Numbered from the stretch's first letter, positions 9,823 to 19,191 are shown. The stretch: DNA of 64,000 bases from RZYY01 sp036794825 (GCA_036794825.1 DAIRGA010000004.1:124001-188000), one strand, 5' to 3'. Numbers and translations are program-made. Notes: generated by a model from the sequence alone, not told the origin.

Positions 9823-9878
9823 GAAAAATCCGGATTTTAACTTTGAGAATAGAAACGAATTACAGGTAGCAGCAAGGA

Positions 9879-10979
9879 TTAATCATGCTGGATATCTTCA
9901 TCGGCCTCATCGTAATGGTCAATGGGTTCGAGAGGATTTTGGGTCATCTCCTTGTAGTTCTGACGGTTGCGAACTATGTCAACAGCAAGGTAAACGGCTG
10001 AGCGCATCGAACTTTCGTCGGCCAGGTTTTTTCCTGCAATTTTGTAGGCAGTTCCGTGTGCCGGCGATGTGCGGACTATGGGCAAACCGGCGGTAAAATT
10101 GACTCCGCTGTCGAAAGCAAGTGCTTTGAAAGGCAGCATTCCCTGGTCATGGTACATGGCAAGGATTCCATCAAATGTTTTAAAGTTGGAGGAGCCAAAA
10201 AATCCATCCGCAGGATAAGGTCCGTAAGCGAGGATTCTATTGTCGAAGGCTTCTTTTACAGCGGGGATTATAATCTCCTGCTCCTCTTTTCCTATCAGTC
10301 CGTTATCGCCGGCGTGCGGGTTGAGTCCAAGCACCGCAATCCGTGGTTTCCGGATGCCGAAATCCTGTATGAGTGAGTGATGCATAACATTGATCTTGCT
10401 GAGGATCAATTCTTTGGTAAGCGTTTCGGATACATTTTTTAAAGGAATATGTCCGGTGATGACCCCTATCTTCAGCGGCCCGCTGATCATCAGCATCAAA
10501 TAATTGGAAACATTGTAACGCCGGGCAAAAAATTCGGTATGACCGGGAAAGTTAAATTCAGACGACTGAATGTTTTTCTTGTTGATCGGTGCGGTAACAA
10601 TGGCATCAATCTCGCTGCGATCCACCGATTCCACAGCTGCCTTAATTGAATGAAAAGCCATTTCTCCGCCGGTTTTGGTCATCATGCCCACATCCAGTTT
10701 TACCTCACGCTCGGTAAAATTGAAAATGTTTGCCCGGCGAGGATTGGCAGCATCCACCCTTTTAATCAGGTTAAAATTGAAATCCTTTACGGTCAGTGCT
10801 TTACGATGATAGGAGGCCACCTTTGAATGACCAAAAACCACCGGTGTTATCATCTCCATGATCCGCTCATCAGCCAGAGTTTTAATAATGATTTCGTAGC
10901 CGATGCCGTTCACATCCCCATGTGTAAAACCAATGCGAACCTGGGGGAGTTCGGGTAACTTAATCTGTGTTTCTTCCAT
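9879..10979 (-). CDS. pdxA: 4-hydroxythreonine-4-phosphate dehydrogenase PdxA
   Basis: 366 residues, slightly longer than the usual ~330. It opens with VRIGFTHGDVNGIGYEIIIK. The three metal-binding histidines are visible in PGHTEFFARRY, GLNPHAGDNG and AMYHDQGMLPFKAL. PdxA oxidises 4-phosphohydroxy-L-threonine in pyridoxal phosphate synthesis. The neighbour alanine racemase is a PLP enzyme, but no functional link is implied by spacing (56 bases). The promoter is at 10996-11003. Confidence 0.93.
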   Translation of the reverse strand: MEETQIKLPELPQVRIGFTHGDVNGIGYEIIIKTLADERIMEMITPVVFGHSKVASYHRKALTVKDFNFNLIKRVDAANPRRANIFNFTEREVKLDVGMMTKTGGEMAFHSIKAAVESVDRSEIDAIVTAPINKKNIQSSEFNFPGHTEFFARRYNVSNYLMLMISGPLKIGVITGHIPLKNVSETLTKELILSKINVMHHSLIQDFGIRKPRIAVLGLNPHAGDNGLIGKEEQEIIIPAVKEAFDNRILAYGPYPADGFFGSSNFKTFDGILAMYHDQGMLPFKALAFDSGVNFTAGLPIVRTSPAHGTAYKIAGKNLADESSMRSAVYLAVDIVRNRQNYKEMTQNPLEPIDHYDEADEDIQHD

Positions 10980-10995
10980 TGAATCTGATTTTTTG

Positions 10996-11003
10996 CAAAG
11001 TTA
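10996..11003 (-). promoter_or_regulatory. Promoter -7 box of pdxA
   Basis: The minus strand reads TAACTTTG (TAnnTTTG consensus) 17 bases before the pdxA ATG. Confidence 0.55.
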
Positions 11004-11101
11004 CATGAAAACCGTTTTAACCGCAGCCTTATGGAAAGTTTTTACCCGTTCAGGCTGACTATACCGGCTGAAATCAGCTAATGAGCAGCCGATTTAAAAA
11101 T

Positions 11102-11725
11102 TTACAGACCCGGAATCTTAACCGTAAATGTTGTTAATGAGCTAGATACTCTAACTAAGATTAATTGGTTGGCCAGTGCTGAATAATTGACCGGTATCGT
11201 GGTTTCAAAAGTCTCTCCTGAAAAGTGAACTTTTCCATCCACGGTAATAGCGGAGTACGTGATCCTGCTGCGCTGTGGATTGCTGAAATAAATGAAAGCT
11301 ACGTTGGAACCGGCATCCAGCACAACACTGTAGCCCTCTTCATTCAACGGAAAATAATCAATGGTTACAGGGGTAGTGTATCCCTGCGAGCCCAGTTCGA
11401 GCCGGTAAAAATTCTTTTGCCATGATATCGGATCTTCGTCAATAAAAACGTAGGGAACATCAACATCCGGAGAACCGCAAATGCCGGGAATTTCTCCGAT
11501 ATTTTCATAAGAAATCCCGTCAGAAGAGCGCTGAATCCAAATTCCGTTACAGGTATTGCCACCTTTTACTGACCAGTTAAGCTGAACATTTGCATTAACC
11601 GAAACTGCCGTGAAATAGGTAATAATGGGATGAGCCTGCTGTCCCTGAGCATTGGCAAATCCAATGAGTAGAAGCACCGAAATAATTGGGATTAAAAGCC
11701 CTGGCTTGGAAATCTGAAATTTCAT
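11102..11725 (-). CDS. Secreted hypothetical protein
   Basis: 207 residues if started at the ATG at 11725; the frame is open for 8 more codons upstream, but the signal peptide FQISKPGLLIPIISVLLLIGFANA begins right after this Met. The mature part reads like one fibronectin type III-like beta domain: FTAVSVNANVQLNWSVKGG, IQRSSDGISYENIGEI, NFYRLE. Such domains are common in Bacteroidota secreted proteins. The C-terminal stretch (VAFIYFSNPQRSRITYSAIT onward) loosely resembles a T9SS sorting domain but lacks a clear PNP motif. Function unknown. Confidence 0.7.
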   Translation of the reverse strand: MKFQISKPGLLIPIISVLLLIGFANAQGQQAHPIITYFTAVSVNANVQLNWSVKGGNTCNGIWIQRSSDGISYENIGEIPGICGSPDVDVPYVFIDEDPISWQKNFYRLELGSQGYTTPVTIDYFPLNEEGYSVVLDAGSNVAFIYFSNPQRSRITYSAITVDGKVHFSGETFETTIPVNYSALANQLILVRVSSSLTTFTVKIPGL

Positions 11726-11817
11726 ACTCAATAAACATTCCGACAGCAAAAAGGTTGTCTGAGCTTGCCCGCCGGATATTTCAGATTTTCCTTAAAAAGA
11801 AGGAGTGCGATTTGATG

Positions 11818-13281
11818 CTAATTGATGATAACCAGCTTTTTGGACAAAAATAATTCCTGATTATCCGTTAGGGTAATTATCAGCAGGCCGGTACTAAAAA
11901 CCGGAGCGTTGATTTCGTAACGGTGCTGACCCTGAGTCGTTAATATTTTAGTCCGATGCAAAACCTGCCCTGTCGGTGAAATAAATTCCACATCCAGAAC
12001 ACTGTTTTTGGGCTCAGATAAGTCAATTTGAAAAATGTTTCCGAAGTACTGAATTGAAGCATCATCACAACGATTTACGGGGAATTGCTGATTGATCCCG
12101 ACAGAAGAACTTTTAAAAATATCAAGCACAATCCCTTCGATGACAGTCAGGTTGTAGGGCGCTGAAACTGGAGGCATGGTGTACCAGCCATTTGCTGAGC
12201 CACCCCAGCCAAAGTTGAAATGGAAAAATTCATCGGTGTTGTAACCGTCAACCACAACGTTGTGCCCTACGGTTACTCCAGGGTCAACCAGCCCGAGGTG
12301 AGCAATCAGCCCATTTTTTATGTTCTCAGCAAGGTTTGCATTTTCAAGTGTATCTGGTGATAAAACCAATCTTGAGTCTTCAAAACCAAACCGCTGATAA
12401 GCTACCCCAGCCTGCGACATTCCATAAGTTCCGGATACTGAAGAACTGTAAACCTGTTTTAGTGCTGTTCCGCAAGCAAAATTCAAGGCAGCCTTTTGCA
12501 TAGCCCCAATCGGTTTTTGTTGCTGGTAATTGTATTCGATGGTGTCGAGGTAGAGGTTGAGCGAATCAAAATAAGGAAAGCCATGAGCCTGCCAGTCATT
12601 ATCAATCCAGAACTTGTTGTTGGCGCCGAAATTATGATAGTAATCATCGCCATCGTTCAAACGCGTTCCGTTGATTTCCTTCAGGTAGTTGACTATCATG
12701 GCCATAGCAACGGCTGGACAACCGGCAAGTCCACGCTGGTGCGTGTTAGGGTCAATCGGACACATAGTATTGTAGGGCGCATTCTGCGTCCAGTTGGCCT
12801 CCAGCCAGCCACCGGTTGGGGTAGTGCCTTCGGGCGGCCACTGCTCAAACCTTTCTCGCTGCAGGTTACCTGATAGATAATCAGACCATTGCTGATCTAC
12901 TTTTTGAATTCCGGTCGCCGAAATGTCGGGATAATTCATCTTGCACCTGAGATCAGCAATCATCAACATCTGAAAAATTATTCCCTCTTCACCACCGATG
13001 TGCCAGTTGCTTTCGAATGAATAAGCAATTACCGGGGCAACAAGGCGATTGTTGGAAACCAGGACAAACCCGGTAGGCGAGAGTTGGACTACATGGGCAA
13101 TCGGATCATCGGCATCATAAACCGATTTAATAGCTTCAATTTTGTGTCCTGAAGAGTGATAATTTAAAAAGCTCCCGGTTACTTTTAAGGCATCTTTTTC
13201 ACTGACTGCTTGAGATAGTGCTGCCGTGCCGTAAAGCAGCAGAACCCCTGTGAAAAGCAGGGGTTGTAGGATTTTTTTCAT
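11818..13281 (-). CDS. Secreted C10-family (streptopain-like) cysteine peptidase with T9SS tail
   Basis: 487 residues. Signal peptide MKKILQPLLFTGVLLLYGTAALSQ, then a Spi/propeptide-like domain (LKVTGSFLNYHSSGHK, VHVVQLSPTGFVLVSNN type). The catalytic domain has Cys in RGLAGCPAVAMAMI and His in VGHNVVVDGYN, followed by FFHFNFGWGGSANGWY, the C10 signature. The C-terminal ~80 residues (DVEFISPTGQVLHRTKIL ... LFLSKKLVIIN) fit a T9SS sorting domain, so export and cell-surface attachment are likely. Predicted role: extracellular proteolysis. Confidence 0.88.
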   Translation of the reverse strand: MKKILQPLLFTGVLLLYGTAALSQAVSEKDALKVTGSFLNYHSSGHKIEAIKSVYDADDPIAHVVQLSPTGFVLVSNNRLVAPVIAYSFESNWHIGGEEGIIFQMLMIADLRCKMNYPDISATGIQKVDQQWSDYLSGNLQRERFEQWPPEGTTPTGGWLEANWTQNAPYNTMCPIDPNTHQRGLAGCPAVAMAMIVNYLKEINGTRLNDGDDYYHNFGANNKFWIDNDWQAHGFPYFDSLNLYLDTIEYNYQQQKPIGAMQKAALNFACGTALKQVYSSSVSGTYGMSQAGVAYQRFGFEDSRLVLSPDTLENANLAENIKNGLIAHLGLVDPGVTVGHNVVVDGYNTDEFFHFNFGWGGSANGWYTMPPVSAPYNLTVIEGIVLDIFKSSSVGINQQFPVNRCDDASIQYFGNIFQIDLSEPKNSVLDVEFISPTGQVLHRTKILTTQGQHRYEINAPVFSTGLLIITLTDNQELFLSKKLVIIN

Positions 13282-13368
13282 TTCAATTTTTATTTGGTTA
13301 AAGAACAGTGTGGAATAAAAACTGAAACAAATTTCGGAATTATTTTAAAACTCCAATGTTAAATGTGA

Positions 13369-14808
13369 TCAATCAGCACTGACGGAAGATTGAAGAAAAT
13401 CCAAAAGCAATCTTACGCCAAAACCGGTTCCGCCGGCAGGTTTGTAGGAATCACGTTTTTCAGCGAAAGCCACACCGGCAATATCCAGGTGGATAAAAGG
13501 ATAATCAGTAAATTTTTCGAGGAACTTACCCGCCGTAATCATTCCGGCTTCAGGGGGACCGATATTTTTCATATCGGCAATATCTGATTTCAGCAAATCA
13601 GCGTATTCATCCCAAAACGGAAATTCTGCAACCCTTTCATAAACCTCATTTCCACTGATCTTCAGTGCATTCATCTCCGCTTCAGCCTTCGAATGCATGG
13701 CCACAACGCCATATTTTCCAATTGCTCTCATGGCAGATCCCGTGAGGGTGGCTGCAGTGATTACAAGTGCAGGATTGAATTTTTGGGCGTAACTGAGTGC
13801 ATCAGCCAGAATCAGCCTGCCTTCGGCGTCGGTATTCAGAACCTCCACTGTAGCGCCGTTGTGCATTGTTATAACGTCACCCGAAACAAATGCGTTGCCA
13901 TTAACACGGTTGTCGGTGGCGGGCATCAGAGCAACCAGGTGCAACGGAAGACCGGCCTTTGCTGCAGCGCAAATTACTGAAGCCATTGTTGCTGCACCGG
14001 CCATGTCTAACTTCATGTCATTCATAAAGGAACCCGGTTTGAGATTCATTCCACCGGTATCATACACCACCCCTTTACCAATCAGAACAATCGGTTTCAT
14101 ATTTTTGTGGTTTTCGGGCTTGTACTCCATCACAGTGAAAGTCGGTGGATCAACACTTCCGGAATTTACTGCCAAAAGCCCGCCCATTTTGAGGCTTTCA
14201 ATCTTCTTCTTATTGAAAACTTCAACCTTAACACCCACTTCCTCAGCCATCTGTTCGAAAGCTCTGGCCAGTTGAACTGCATTGAGATGCATCACCGGCT
14301 CGTTCACCAGATCACGGGTACGGGTAACTGCTTCCAACCTGATTCTTAAAAGATTAAGATCAGTTTCTGAAATGTCATCATTAAAAATATTAATTTCAGA
14401 AAGGGTGTTGGCTCTCTTCTCTTTATCGCTGATGTATTTGATAAACTGATAATTGCCCAAAAAGCAGCCCTCCACAAAAGCAATAAGGCCGGGTTTTTCA
14501 ACACCGGTGGCGAATACAGTGCAGATTGATAACTTCAATTTATTCAACTCCATCTGGATTTCATCACCGGCTTTACGAAAAGCTTCACGGGTCTTATAAC
14601 TTTCTGCCTCAGGTTTTACAATTTTCACGATAACCAAATGAGTTAACCGGTTGAATAGAAATTGGTTATGTTTTTGATTTTCATATCTTTCACGAATGTA
14701 ATCCAGTTCCTGACGAGCAAGAAAATCCTGTGTAAGATGTTCAGGATCATTTACCAGACACACAACATCTTTTATCGAAATAACTGAATTGATTTTTTTA
14801 ATATTCAT
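13369..14808 (-). CDS. Leucyl aminopeptidase family protein (M17)
   Basis: 479 residues. Metal-binding and catalytic motifs of M17 peptidases are present: VLIGKGVVYDTGGMNLKP (with the Lys and Asp ligands), DMAGAATMASVICAAAKAGL, and NTDAEGRLILADALSYA. The N-terminal ~160 residues are the variable domain. It is a cytosolic metallo-aminopeptidase, normally hexameric, that trims N-terminal residues in peptide turnover. Bases 13282-13368 contain nothing obvious. Confidence 0.92.
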   Translation of the reverse strand: MNIKKINSVISIKDVVCLVNDPEHLTQDFLARQELDYIRERYENQKHNQFLFNRLTHLVIVKIVKPEAESYKTREAFRKAGDEIQMELNKLKLSICTVFATGVEKPGLIAFVEGCFLGNYQFIKYISDKEKRANTLSEINIFNDDISETDLNLLRIRLEAVTRTRDLVNEPVMHLNAVQLARAFEQMAEEVGVKVEVFNKKKIESLKMGGLLAVNSGSVDPPTFTVMEYKPENHKNMKPIVLIGKGVVYDTGGMNLKPGSFMNDMKLDMAGAATMASVICAAAKAGLPLHLVALMPATDNRVNGNAFVSGDVITMHNGATVEVLNTDAEGRLILADALSYAQKFNPALVITAATLTGSAMRAIGKYGVVAMHSKAEAEMNALKISGNEVYERVAEFPFWDEYADLLKSDIADMKNIGPPEAGMITAGKFLEKFTDYPFIHLDIAGVAFAEKRDSYKPAGGTGFGVRLLLDFLQSSVSAD

Positions 14809-14846
14809 CTAATTAATTTTCAATGTGTTATATAAGTTGTTTACTT

Positions 14847-15254
14847 TCAGACAAATCGTTTTTGAATTTTGGCATCTGGCACAGGGCAATCGTCCTTTTT
14901 ACCAAACCAACGGTAACGGTTCCTGGCGATCCAGTCATAAATCCGGTCTCTGGTTTTTGGAGAAAAATTCCGGTACAGCCACCCTAACCATCCAACGCCA
15001 CTGAGTTTTGATAAAATCCTGATAACAGCCGAGGATTTTACATACACCCTGCCGTGTTCCAAAAGTATCACGCTGTCGCCCAGCTGAACTTGCTTGTAAT
15101 CATTAAGCTTACTTTGGGCAAAATCTGACTGAAGCGGTGAGAATTGAAAATATGCCGCACGATCTCTTTTGATCACAAACCGGACAAACCAGTTGCAGAG
15201 AGTGCAAACACCATCGTAAATGATAACTGCATTGGGATTACTGCGGGTTTCCAT
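14847..15254 (-). CDS. DCC-family thiol-disulfide oxidoreductase-like protein (DUF393)
   Basis: 135 residues. The N-terminal YDGVCTLCNWFVRFVIKRD carries the DxxCxxC pattern of the DCC family, followed by FSPLQSDFA and a LSKLSGVGWLGWLYR segment. A thioredoxin-like role has been proposed for the family but the substrate is unknown. The C-terminal ~30 residues (RDRIYDWIARNRYRWFGKKD) are typical of the family. Confidence 0.88.
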   Translation of the reverse strand: METRSNPNAVIIYDGVCTLCNWFVRFVIKRDRAAYFQFSPLQSDFAQSKLNDYKQVQLGDSVILLEHGRVYVKSSAVIRILSKLSGVGWLGWLYRNFSPKTRDRIYDWIARNRYRWFGKKDDCPVPDAKIQKRFV

Positions 15255-15359
15255 CTTAAAGACCTTTGACGATAAACACCTCCGGCAGGATTTGGTTTAA
15301 AGCATCAGTGCAAGATCTTTTCCCTGAGATTTTTCAGAGTACCTTAAAATCAATCACTT

Positions 15360-16619
15360 TCAATTTTCACCCTGTGGTGGCGGGCTCTGATGCTGATTAT
15401 TCCCTGTGTGCGGTTTCGATGGATGATGTGGTTTGGAAATATGCCTTGGTTTGCCTTTCTGCCATTTTTTCCCGGATTTTTTGCCGCTTCTGTCATCCTT
15501 TGAATCAAAACGGTGAATATCTTCATCATGCAGATTGGTACCAACATCTTCAGTTTTTGTCTCCTGGTGTATGGCCAGGTCTTCAAGAGATTTAGGAATC
15601 AGTCCTTTACGGTTTCCTTCGATGATCTTTTTTACGTTTTCGATGGATAGCGCCATCATGCTCGACTGATCGTTGAGATAAGAATACCACATCACCTTCT
15701 TAAAGATGTCGGATTTCAAATGAATAGCATCACCTTTTTCGGTTCTCAGTTTAATGTTCATGTCGGGGAACTCTTTGAGAGCGTCGAGATAAACATCGTA
15801 TTCGTAATTCAGACAACATTTTAGTTTTCCGCACTGGCCTGCAAGTTTCTGAGGGTTCATTGGCATTTGCTGGGTTCTGGCTTTGTTTGTCGAAACCGAC
15901 GAGAATTCGCACAACCATGTTGAACAGCAGAGTTCGCGTCCGCAGGTACCAATTCCACCCAGCCTTGCCGCTTCCTGCCTAGCACCGATCTGACGCATCT
16001 CCACTCTCACCTTGAAGTGCTCGGCAAGCACTTTAATCAACTCCCTGAAATCCACCCTCTCATCCGCCGTGTAATAAAACACCGCTTTGGTTTCATCTCC
16101 CTGGTATTCAACATCGTTGATCTTCATATTTAACCTTAAATCCCAGGCTAGCTGACGTGATTTTAAGGTCGCTTCCGATTCGAGTTCAACAGCGTTCATC
16201 CATTTCTCGATATCCGTGAGCCTTGCTCTGCGGTATACTTTCTTGATCTGAGGCGAGTTGGGATCTACTCCCTTTTTCCGCATTTGCAACTTTACGATCT
16301 CTCCGGAAAGTGAAACGATGCCGATGTCGTGCCCCGGAGAGGCTTCAACAGCCACAATATCGCCAGGCTCGTATTTGAAATCGCCCTGAATTCTGAAAAA
16401 CTCCTTTCGGCTGTTTTTAAATCTGATTTCCACACAATCGAAAAGTTCCTGGTCTTCAGGAAGCTGAATATTTTTCATCCAGTCGTGGCTGTTGAGTTTG
16501 CAACAGCGGTCGGCAGCAATGTTTTTGTTGTCATGATAAACCTGTGGTGCATGACAGCATCCGCGACTGAAGAATTTTTGATTACTAACGGAGTTGTATT
16601 TTGATTCTGTATTTTCCAT
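15360..16619 (-). CDS. ricT: PSP1-domain protein RicT-like
   Basis: 419 residues from the ATG at 16619 (MENTESKYN); six more codons are open upstream. The PSP1 core is clear: YEPGDIVAVEASPGHDIGIV, then RMQIGARQEAARLGGIGTCG, then RELCCSTWL and QCGKLKCCLNYEYDVYLDAL with clustered cysteines that in RicT bind an iron-sulfur centre. The C-terminus is a long Lys/His/Pro-rich, low-complexity tail. In Bacillus, RicT works with RicA and RicF in RNase Y-dependent processing and development; in Bacteroidota the role is not established. A delta' subunit gene follows in the typical pairing. Confidence 0.88.
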   Translation of the reverse strand: MENTESKYNSVSNQKFFSRGCCHAPQVYHDNKNIAADRCCKLNSHDWMKNIQLPEDQELFDCVEIRFKNSRKEFFRIQGDFKYEPGDIVAVEASPGHDIGIVSLSGEIVKLQMRKKGVDPNSPQIKKVYRRARLTDIEKWMNAVELESEATLKSRQLAWDLRLNMKINDVEYQGDETKAVFYYTADERVDFRELIKVLAEHFKVRVEMRQIGARQEAARLGGIGTCGRELCCSTWLCEFSSVSTNKARTQQMPMNPQKLAGQCGKLKCCLNYEYDVYLDALKEFPDMNIKLRTEKGDAIHLKSDIFKKVMWYSYLNDQSSMMALSIENVKKIIEGNRKGLIPKSLEDLAIHQETKTEDVGTNLHDEDIHRFDSKDDRSGKKSGKKWQKGKPRHISKPHHPSKPHTGNNQHQSPPPQGEN

Positions 16620-16668
16620 GATGGTCTGTTTTATCACAGGATGATCTGGCCAACCTGTCGAAAGTCTG

Positions 16669-16676
16669 CAAATTTA
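16669..16676 (-). promoter_or_regulatory. Promoter -7 box of ricT
   Basis: The minus strand reads TAAATTTG (TAnnTTTG), 50 bases upstream of the chosen ricT ATG. Confidence 0.5.
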
Positions 16677-16847
16677 GCCCAAAATAGCATAAGAAAACAC
16701 GAAACGTTGAACTATATAATGCAGACGGAATCCAAACTCATTTGAAAATGGCCGTACATTTTGTAAACAACTGAATTTCATTTGCTTTCCCGCCGGTTGT
16801 TGTATTCAGCTGATTTTGGCCAGGCAATGAACTTCCAAAAAACCGGA

Positions 16848-17987
16848 TTACTTCATTTTCAGGAGCTTCGATGCTGTGAGCGAGAGATCAAAAAATACAA
16901 TGGCCGTATGGATGTTCCTTTCGATGTGCGTGATGGCTTTGTTAAATTCCTCCGCAAACAAATTGATATTCAGATGGTTGATAAATGGGGAGAATTTTTC
17001 GTAAAATGGCCTTTCTTCCGGGATAATTTTCAGGAATGCATCCTTTGTATAATTGAGCATCAGGCAATTTCTGATGACGATCAGGCTGTATTGTAAAAAA
17101 CTCTTGTTGCTTTCGCGGCTCTCTTTTGCTGCTTTCTCACCAAATTCAAGCAGGCTCTGCACATCAGTACTATAGCAAAGCCGCATCCAATCTCTGAAGC
17201 GATCAAAATTTGCCTTGCGTGTTTCGCTTTGTTCAAATAGCCGGATGGCTTCGGTAAAACTCCCGTTGGCCAGCACTGCCAGTTGTGAGGCAGCCATTTC
17301 ATCCAGCCCAAAGCGCTGTTTAGAGGCCTCGATGATGGAATTGTCATCAATTCGGGGAATTTTAACAGGCAAAAGTCTTGATAAGATGGTATTGATGATA
17401 AGGTCGGTCTGCTCGGCGATGAGGAGGAAAAGGGTTTTGTCCGGTGGCTCTTCAAGGATTTTGAGCAATTTGGGAGCGGCAGCATAATTCAGCTTATCTA
17501 CCATCCAGATAATCATCACTTTGTATTCTGATTCGTAGCTGGTGTAACTCAGCGTCTGGATGATCTGGTTGCATTCGTGGACATTAATGGCAGCCTGCTT
17601 GCGTTCGATTGCGATTTTTTGGTACCAATCGTTGAGGGTAACATAGCCACTGCTGTTTAATATAAATTCGCGCCACTCTTTCATAAACATAGTGCTGACA
17701 GGCTTTTTGGTGGCTTCGCTGCCGGCTACCGGAAAAACAAAATGCAGATCGGGGTGTATCAGTTTGTTGTATTTGTTGCACGATGGACAAACACCGCAGG
17801 AATCGCCGGTTTCAAACTTGATTTTATCCCTGCAATTGATGTATTGAGCGTAAGCAATAGCCAGCGGGAGTTTCCCCACGCCTTCGCCGCCATGAAATAG
17901 CTGTGCGTGCGCAACACGATTGTTCTTAACCGTCTCCTGCAGCCGGTTTTTCAATTGCTCCTGCCCGATGATCGCTTTAAACTGCAT
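16848..17987 (-). CDS. holB: DNA polymerase III delta' subunit (clamp loader)
   Basis: 379 residues. AAA+ N-terminus with LFHGGEGVGKLPLAIAYAQ: the Walker A region keeps GxxGxGK but has Leu in place of Thr/Ser, as delta' subunits often do not hydrolyse ATP. A Cys4 zinc module follows (CRDKIKF...CGVCPSC), then a SRC-like block LSRLLPVKIPR. It loads the sliding clamp with delta and gamma/tau. The -7 box is at 18010-18017. Confidence 0.9.
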   Translation of the reverse strand: MQFKAIIGQEQLKNRLQETVKNNRVAHAQLFHGGEGVGKLPLAIAYAQYINCRDKIKFETGDSCGVCPSCNKYNKLIHPDLHFVFPVAGSEATKKPVSTMFMKEWREFILNSSGYVTLNDWYQKIAIERKQAAINVHECNQIIQTLSYTSYESEYKVMIIWMVDKLNYAAAPKLLKILEEPPDKTLFLLIAEQTDLIINTILSRLLPVKIPRIDDNSIIEASKQRFGLDEMAASQLAVLANGSFTEAIRLFEQSETRKANFDRFRDWMRLCYSTDVQSLLEFGEKAAKESRESNKSFLQYSLIVIRNCLMLNYTKDAFLKIIPEERPFYEKFSPFINHLNINLFAEEFNKAITHIERNIHTAIVFFDLSLTASKLLKMK

Positions 17988-18009
17988 CTTCTTTAAGAAT
18001 CCTGACGGG

Positions 18010-18017
18010 CAAAAGTA
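18010..18017 (-). promoter_or_regulatory. Promoter -7 box of holB
   Basis: The minus strand reads TACTTTTG (TAnnTTTG), 23 bases before the holB start. It lies back to back with the promoter of the TsaC-type gene. Confidence 0.55.
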
Positions 18018-18049
18018 GTCGAAAATTGCTTCAGGTTTGTTGGTTTGGC

Positions 18050-18057
18050 TAAATTTG
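18050..18057 (+). promoter_or_regulatory. Promoter -7 box of the TsaC-type gene
   Basis: TAAATTTG matches TAnnTTTG, 29 bases before the ATG at 18086. The divergent arrangement with holB leaves a very short shared promoter region. Confidence 0.5.
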
Positions 18058-18085
18058 CGGGCAAATCCAAATTGTCAGCAACATC

Positions 18086-18703
18086 ATGTTACTAAGAATT
18101 CACCCGGAAACACCCAGCCAGCGGCAGATCGAAAAAGTGGTTGAATGCCTTTACGACGGCGGCATCGTTATTTATCCAACTGATACGGTTTACGGGCTGG
18201 GTTGCGATATTTTCAAATCCAAAGCCATCGAGAGGATTGCAAGGATAAAAGGAATAAAACCTGAAAAGGCCAATTTTTCGTTCATCTGTCACGAAATGAG
18301 CCAGATAACCGATTTTACCAAACCAATTGATAACAATCTTTTCAAGCTGATTAAACGTGTGCTGCCCGGGCCATACACGTTTATTCTCGAGGCCAACAAC
18401 ACAGTACCCAAATACATTCAATCGCGCAAAAAAACGGTCGGTATTCGTATCCCCAACCATAACATACCGCTTGAAATTGTCCGTCAGCTCGGCCATCCCA
18501 TCATGACTACCTCCATCCACGACGAAGATGAAGTGATTGAGTACACCACCGACCCTGAGCTGATCTATGAAAAATACAAAGACCTTGTTGATATTGTGAT
18601 TGACGCCGGTTTTGGAGGAAACACACCTTCAACCATTCTTGATTGCACGGGCGGGAAAATCGAAGTCATCCGCGAGGGATTGGGCCCTTTGAATATCTTC
18701 TAA
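18086..18703 (+). CDS. Threonylcarbamoyl-AMP synthase family (TsaC/Sua5/YrdC)
   Basis: 205 residues, one YrdC domain. Motifs seen are GGIVIYPTDTVYGLGCDIFK, RIKGIKPEKANFSFIC and RVLPGPYTFILEA, plus KKTVGIRIPNHNI. It makes the threonylcarbamoyl adenylate used for the t6A37 modification of ANN-decoding tRNAs. KPEKANFSF departs from the usual KR-x-KPLS of TsaC, so a YciO-type paralogue is possible. Confidence 0.82.
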   Translation: MLLRIHPETPSQRQIEKVVECLYDGGIVIYPTDTVYGLGCDIFKSKAIERIARIKGIKPEKANFSFICHEMSQITDFTKPIDNNLFKLIKRVLPGPYTFILEANNTVPKYIQSRKKTVGIRIPNHNIPLEIVRQLGHPIMTTSIHDEDEVIEYTTDPELIYEKYKDLVDIVIDAGFGGNTPSTILDCTGGKIEVIREGLGPLNIF

Positions 18704-18743
18704 AAAGTCAATCCAGAAATCTAATACTGTTGAAAGTCATTGT

Positions 18744-18846
18744 TGACCCCAACCCAAATGGGAGTAATGATTTTCAACGATTTACTCCCGGGGCTTATCC
18801 CGAGAATTCGGGAGGGTGGGGTAAATAAATCGTTGAAAATCTATTT
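18744..18846. repeat. MITE-like imperfect palindrome, copy A
   Basis: A perfect 16-bp inverted repeat (18769-18784 with 18826-18841, GATTTTCAACGATTTA) encloses a second hairpin CCCGA-GAAT-TCGGG. The left flank CCCAAATGGGAG also occurs at 34871-34882 in copy C. It lies in the non-coding stretch 18704-18937. Confidence 0.6.
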
Positions 18847-18937
18847 TGGGGAGTTTTCTGGCTGTCACTAAATAACTGACTTTCTGTGTTTAAAAACAGA
18901 GGGTTGGTATAATTTCCAAAAAATAATCGAAATTAAG

Positions 18938-18968
18938 TTTGCCAATTTAAAAAATGAAATTACTTTTG
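18938..18968 (+). promoter_or_regulatory. Promoter of tRNA-Lys (TTTG-N19-TAnnTTTG)
   Basis: TTTG at 18938-18941, a spacer of exactly 19 bases, then TACTTTTG at 18961-18968. This is a full match to the Bacteroidota sigma consensus, ending 21 bases before the tRNA. Confidence 0.75.
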
Positions 18969-18989
18969 CACCCCGTTTTTCCGGCTACT

Positions 18990-19065
18990 GATTCAGTAGC
19001 TCAGTCGGTAGAGCAACGGCCTTTTAAGCCGTGGGTCCTGGGTTCGAGTCCCAGCTGGATCACCA
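18990..19065 (+). tRNA. tRNA-Lys (anticodon TTT), CCA encoded
   Basis: Acceptor arms GATTCAG (18990-18996) and CTGGATC pair with one G-U. The anticodon stem ACGGC/GCCGT holds loop CTTTTAA with anticodon TTT at 19023-19025. GGTTCGAGTCC forms the T arm. The 3' CCA is encoded at 19063-19065. Confidence 0.95.
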
Positions 19066-19092
19066 AAAACCACTCCCAAATAGAGTGGTTTT
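19066..19092 (+). terminator. Terminator after tRNA-Lys
   Basis: AAAACCACTC and GAGTGGTTTT form a 10-bp stem with a 7-base loop directly after the CCA end, followed by a T-rich run (TTCTTATTTTT). Confidence 0.7.
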
Positions 19093-19114
19093 CTTATTTT
19101 TAGGAATAAGCAAA

Positions 19115-19152
19115 GCAGCGGACAATCTACTTTTCAGTTTCTTGTCCGCTGC
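19115..19152 (-). terminator. Hairpin after the 19192-20484 gene
   Basis: A perfect 11-bp stem, GCAGCGGACAA with TTGTCCGCTGC, lies 40 bases past the stop of the minus-strand gene. The T tract on the minus side is weak (TTTGCTT), so terminator function is likely but not certain. Confidence 0.5.
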
Positions 19153-19191
19153 TAATATCACCTTGAATGAAGAAGTTTCTTTATCCGGAAA

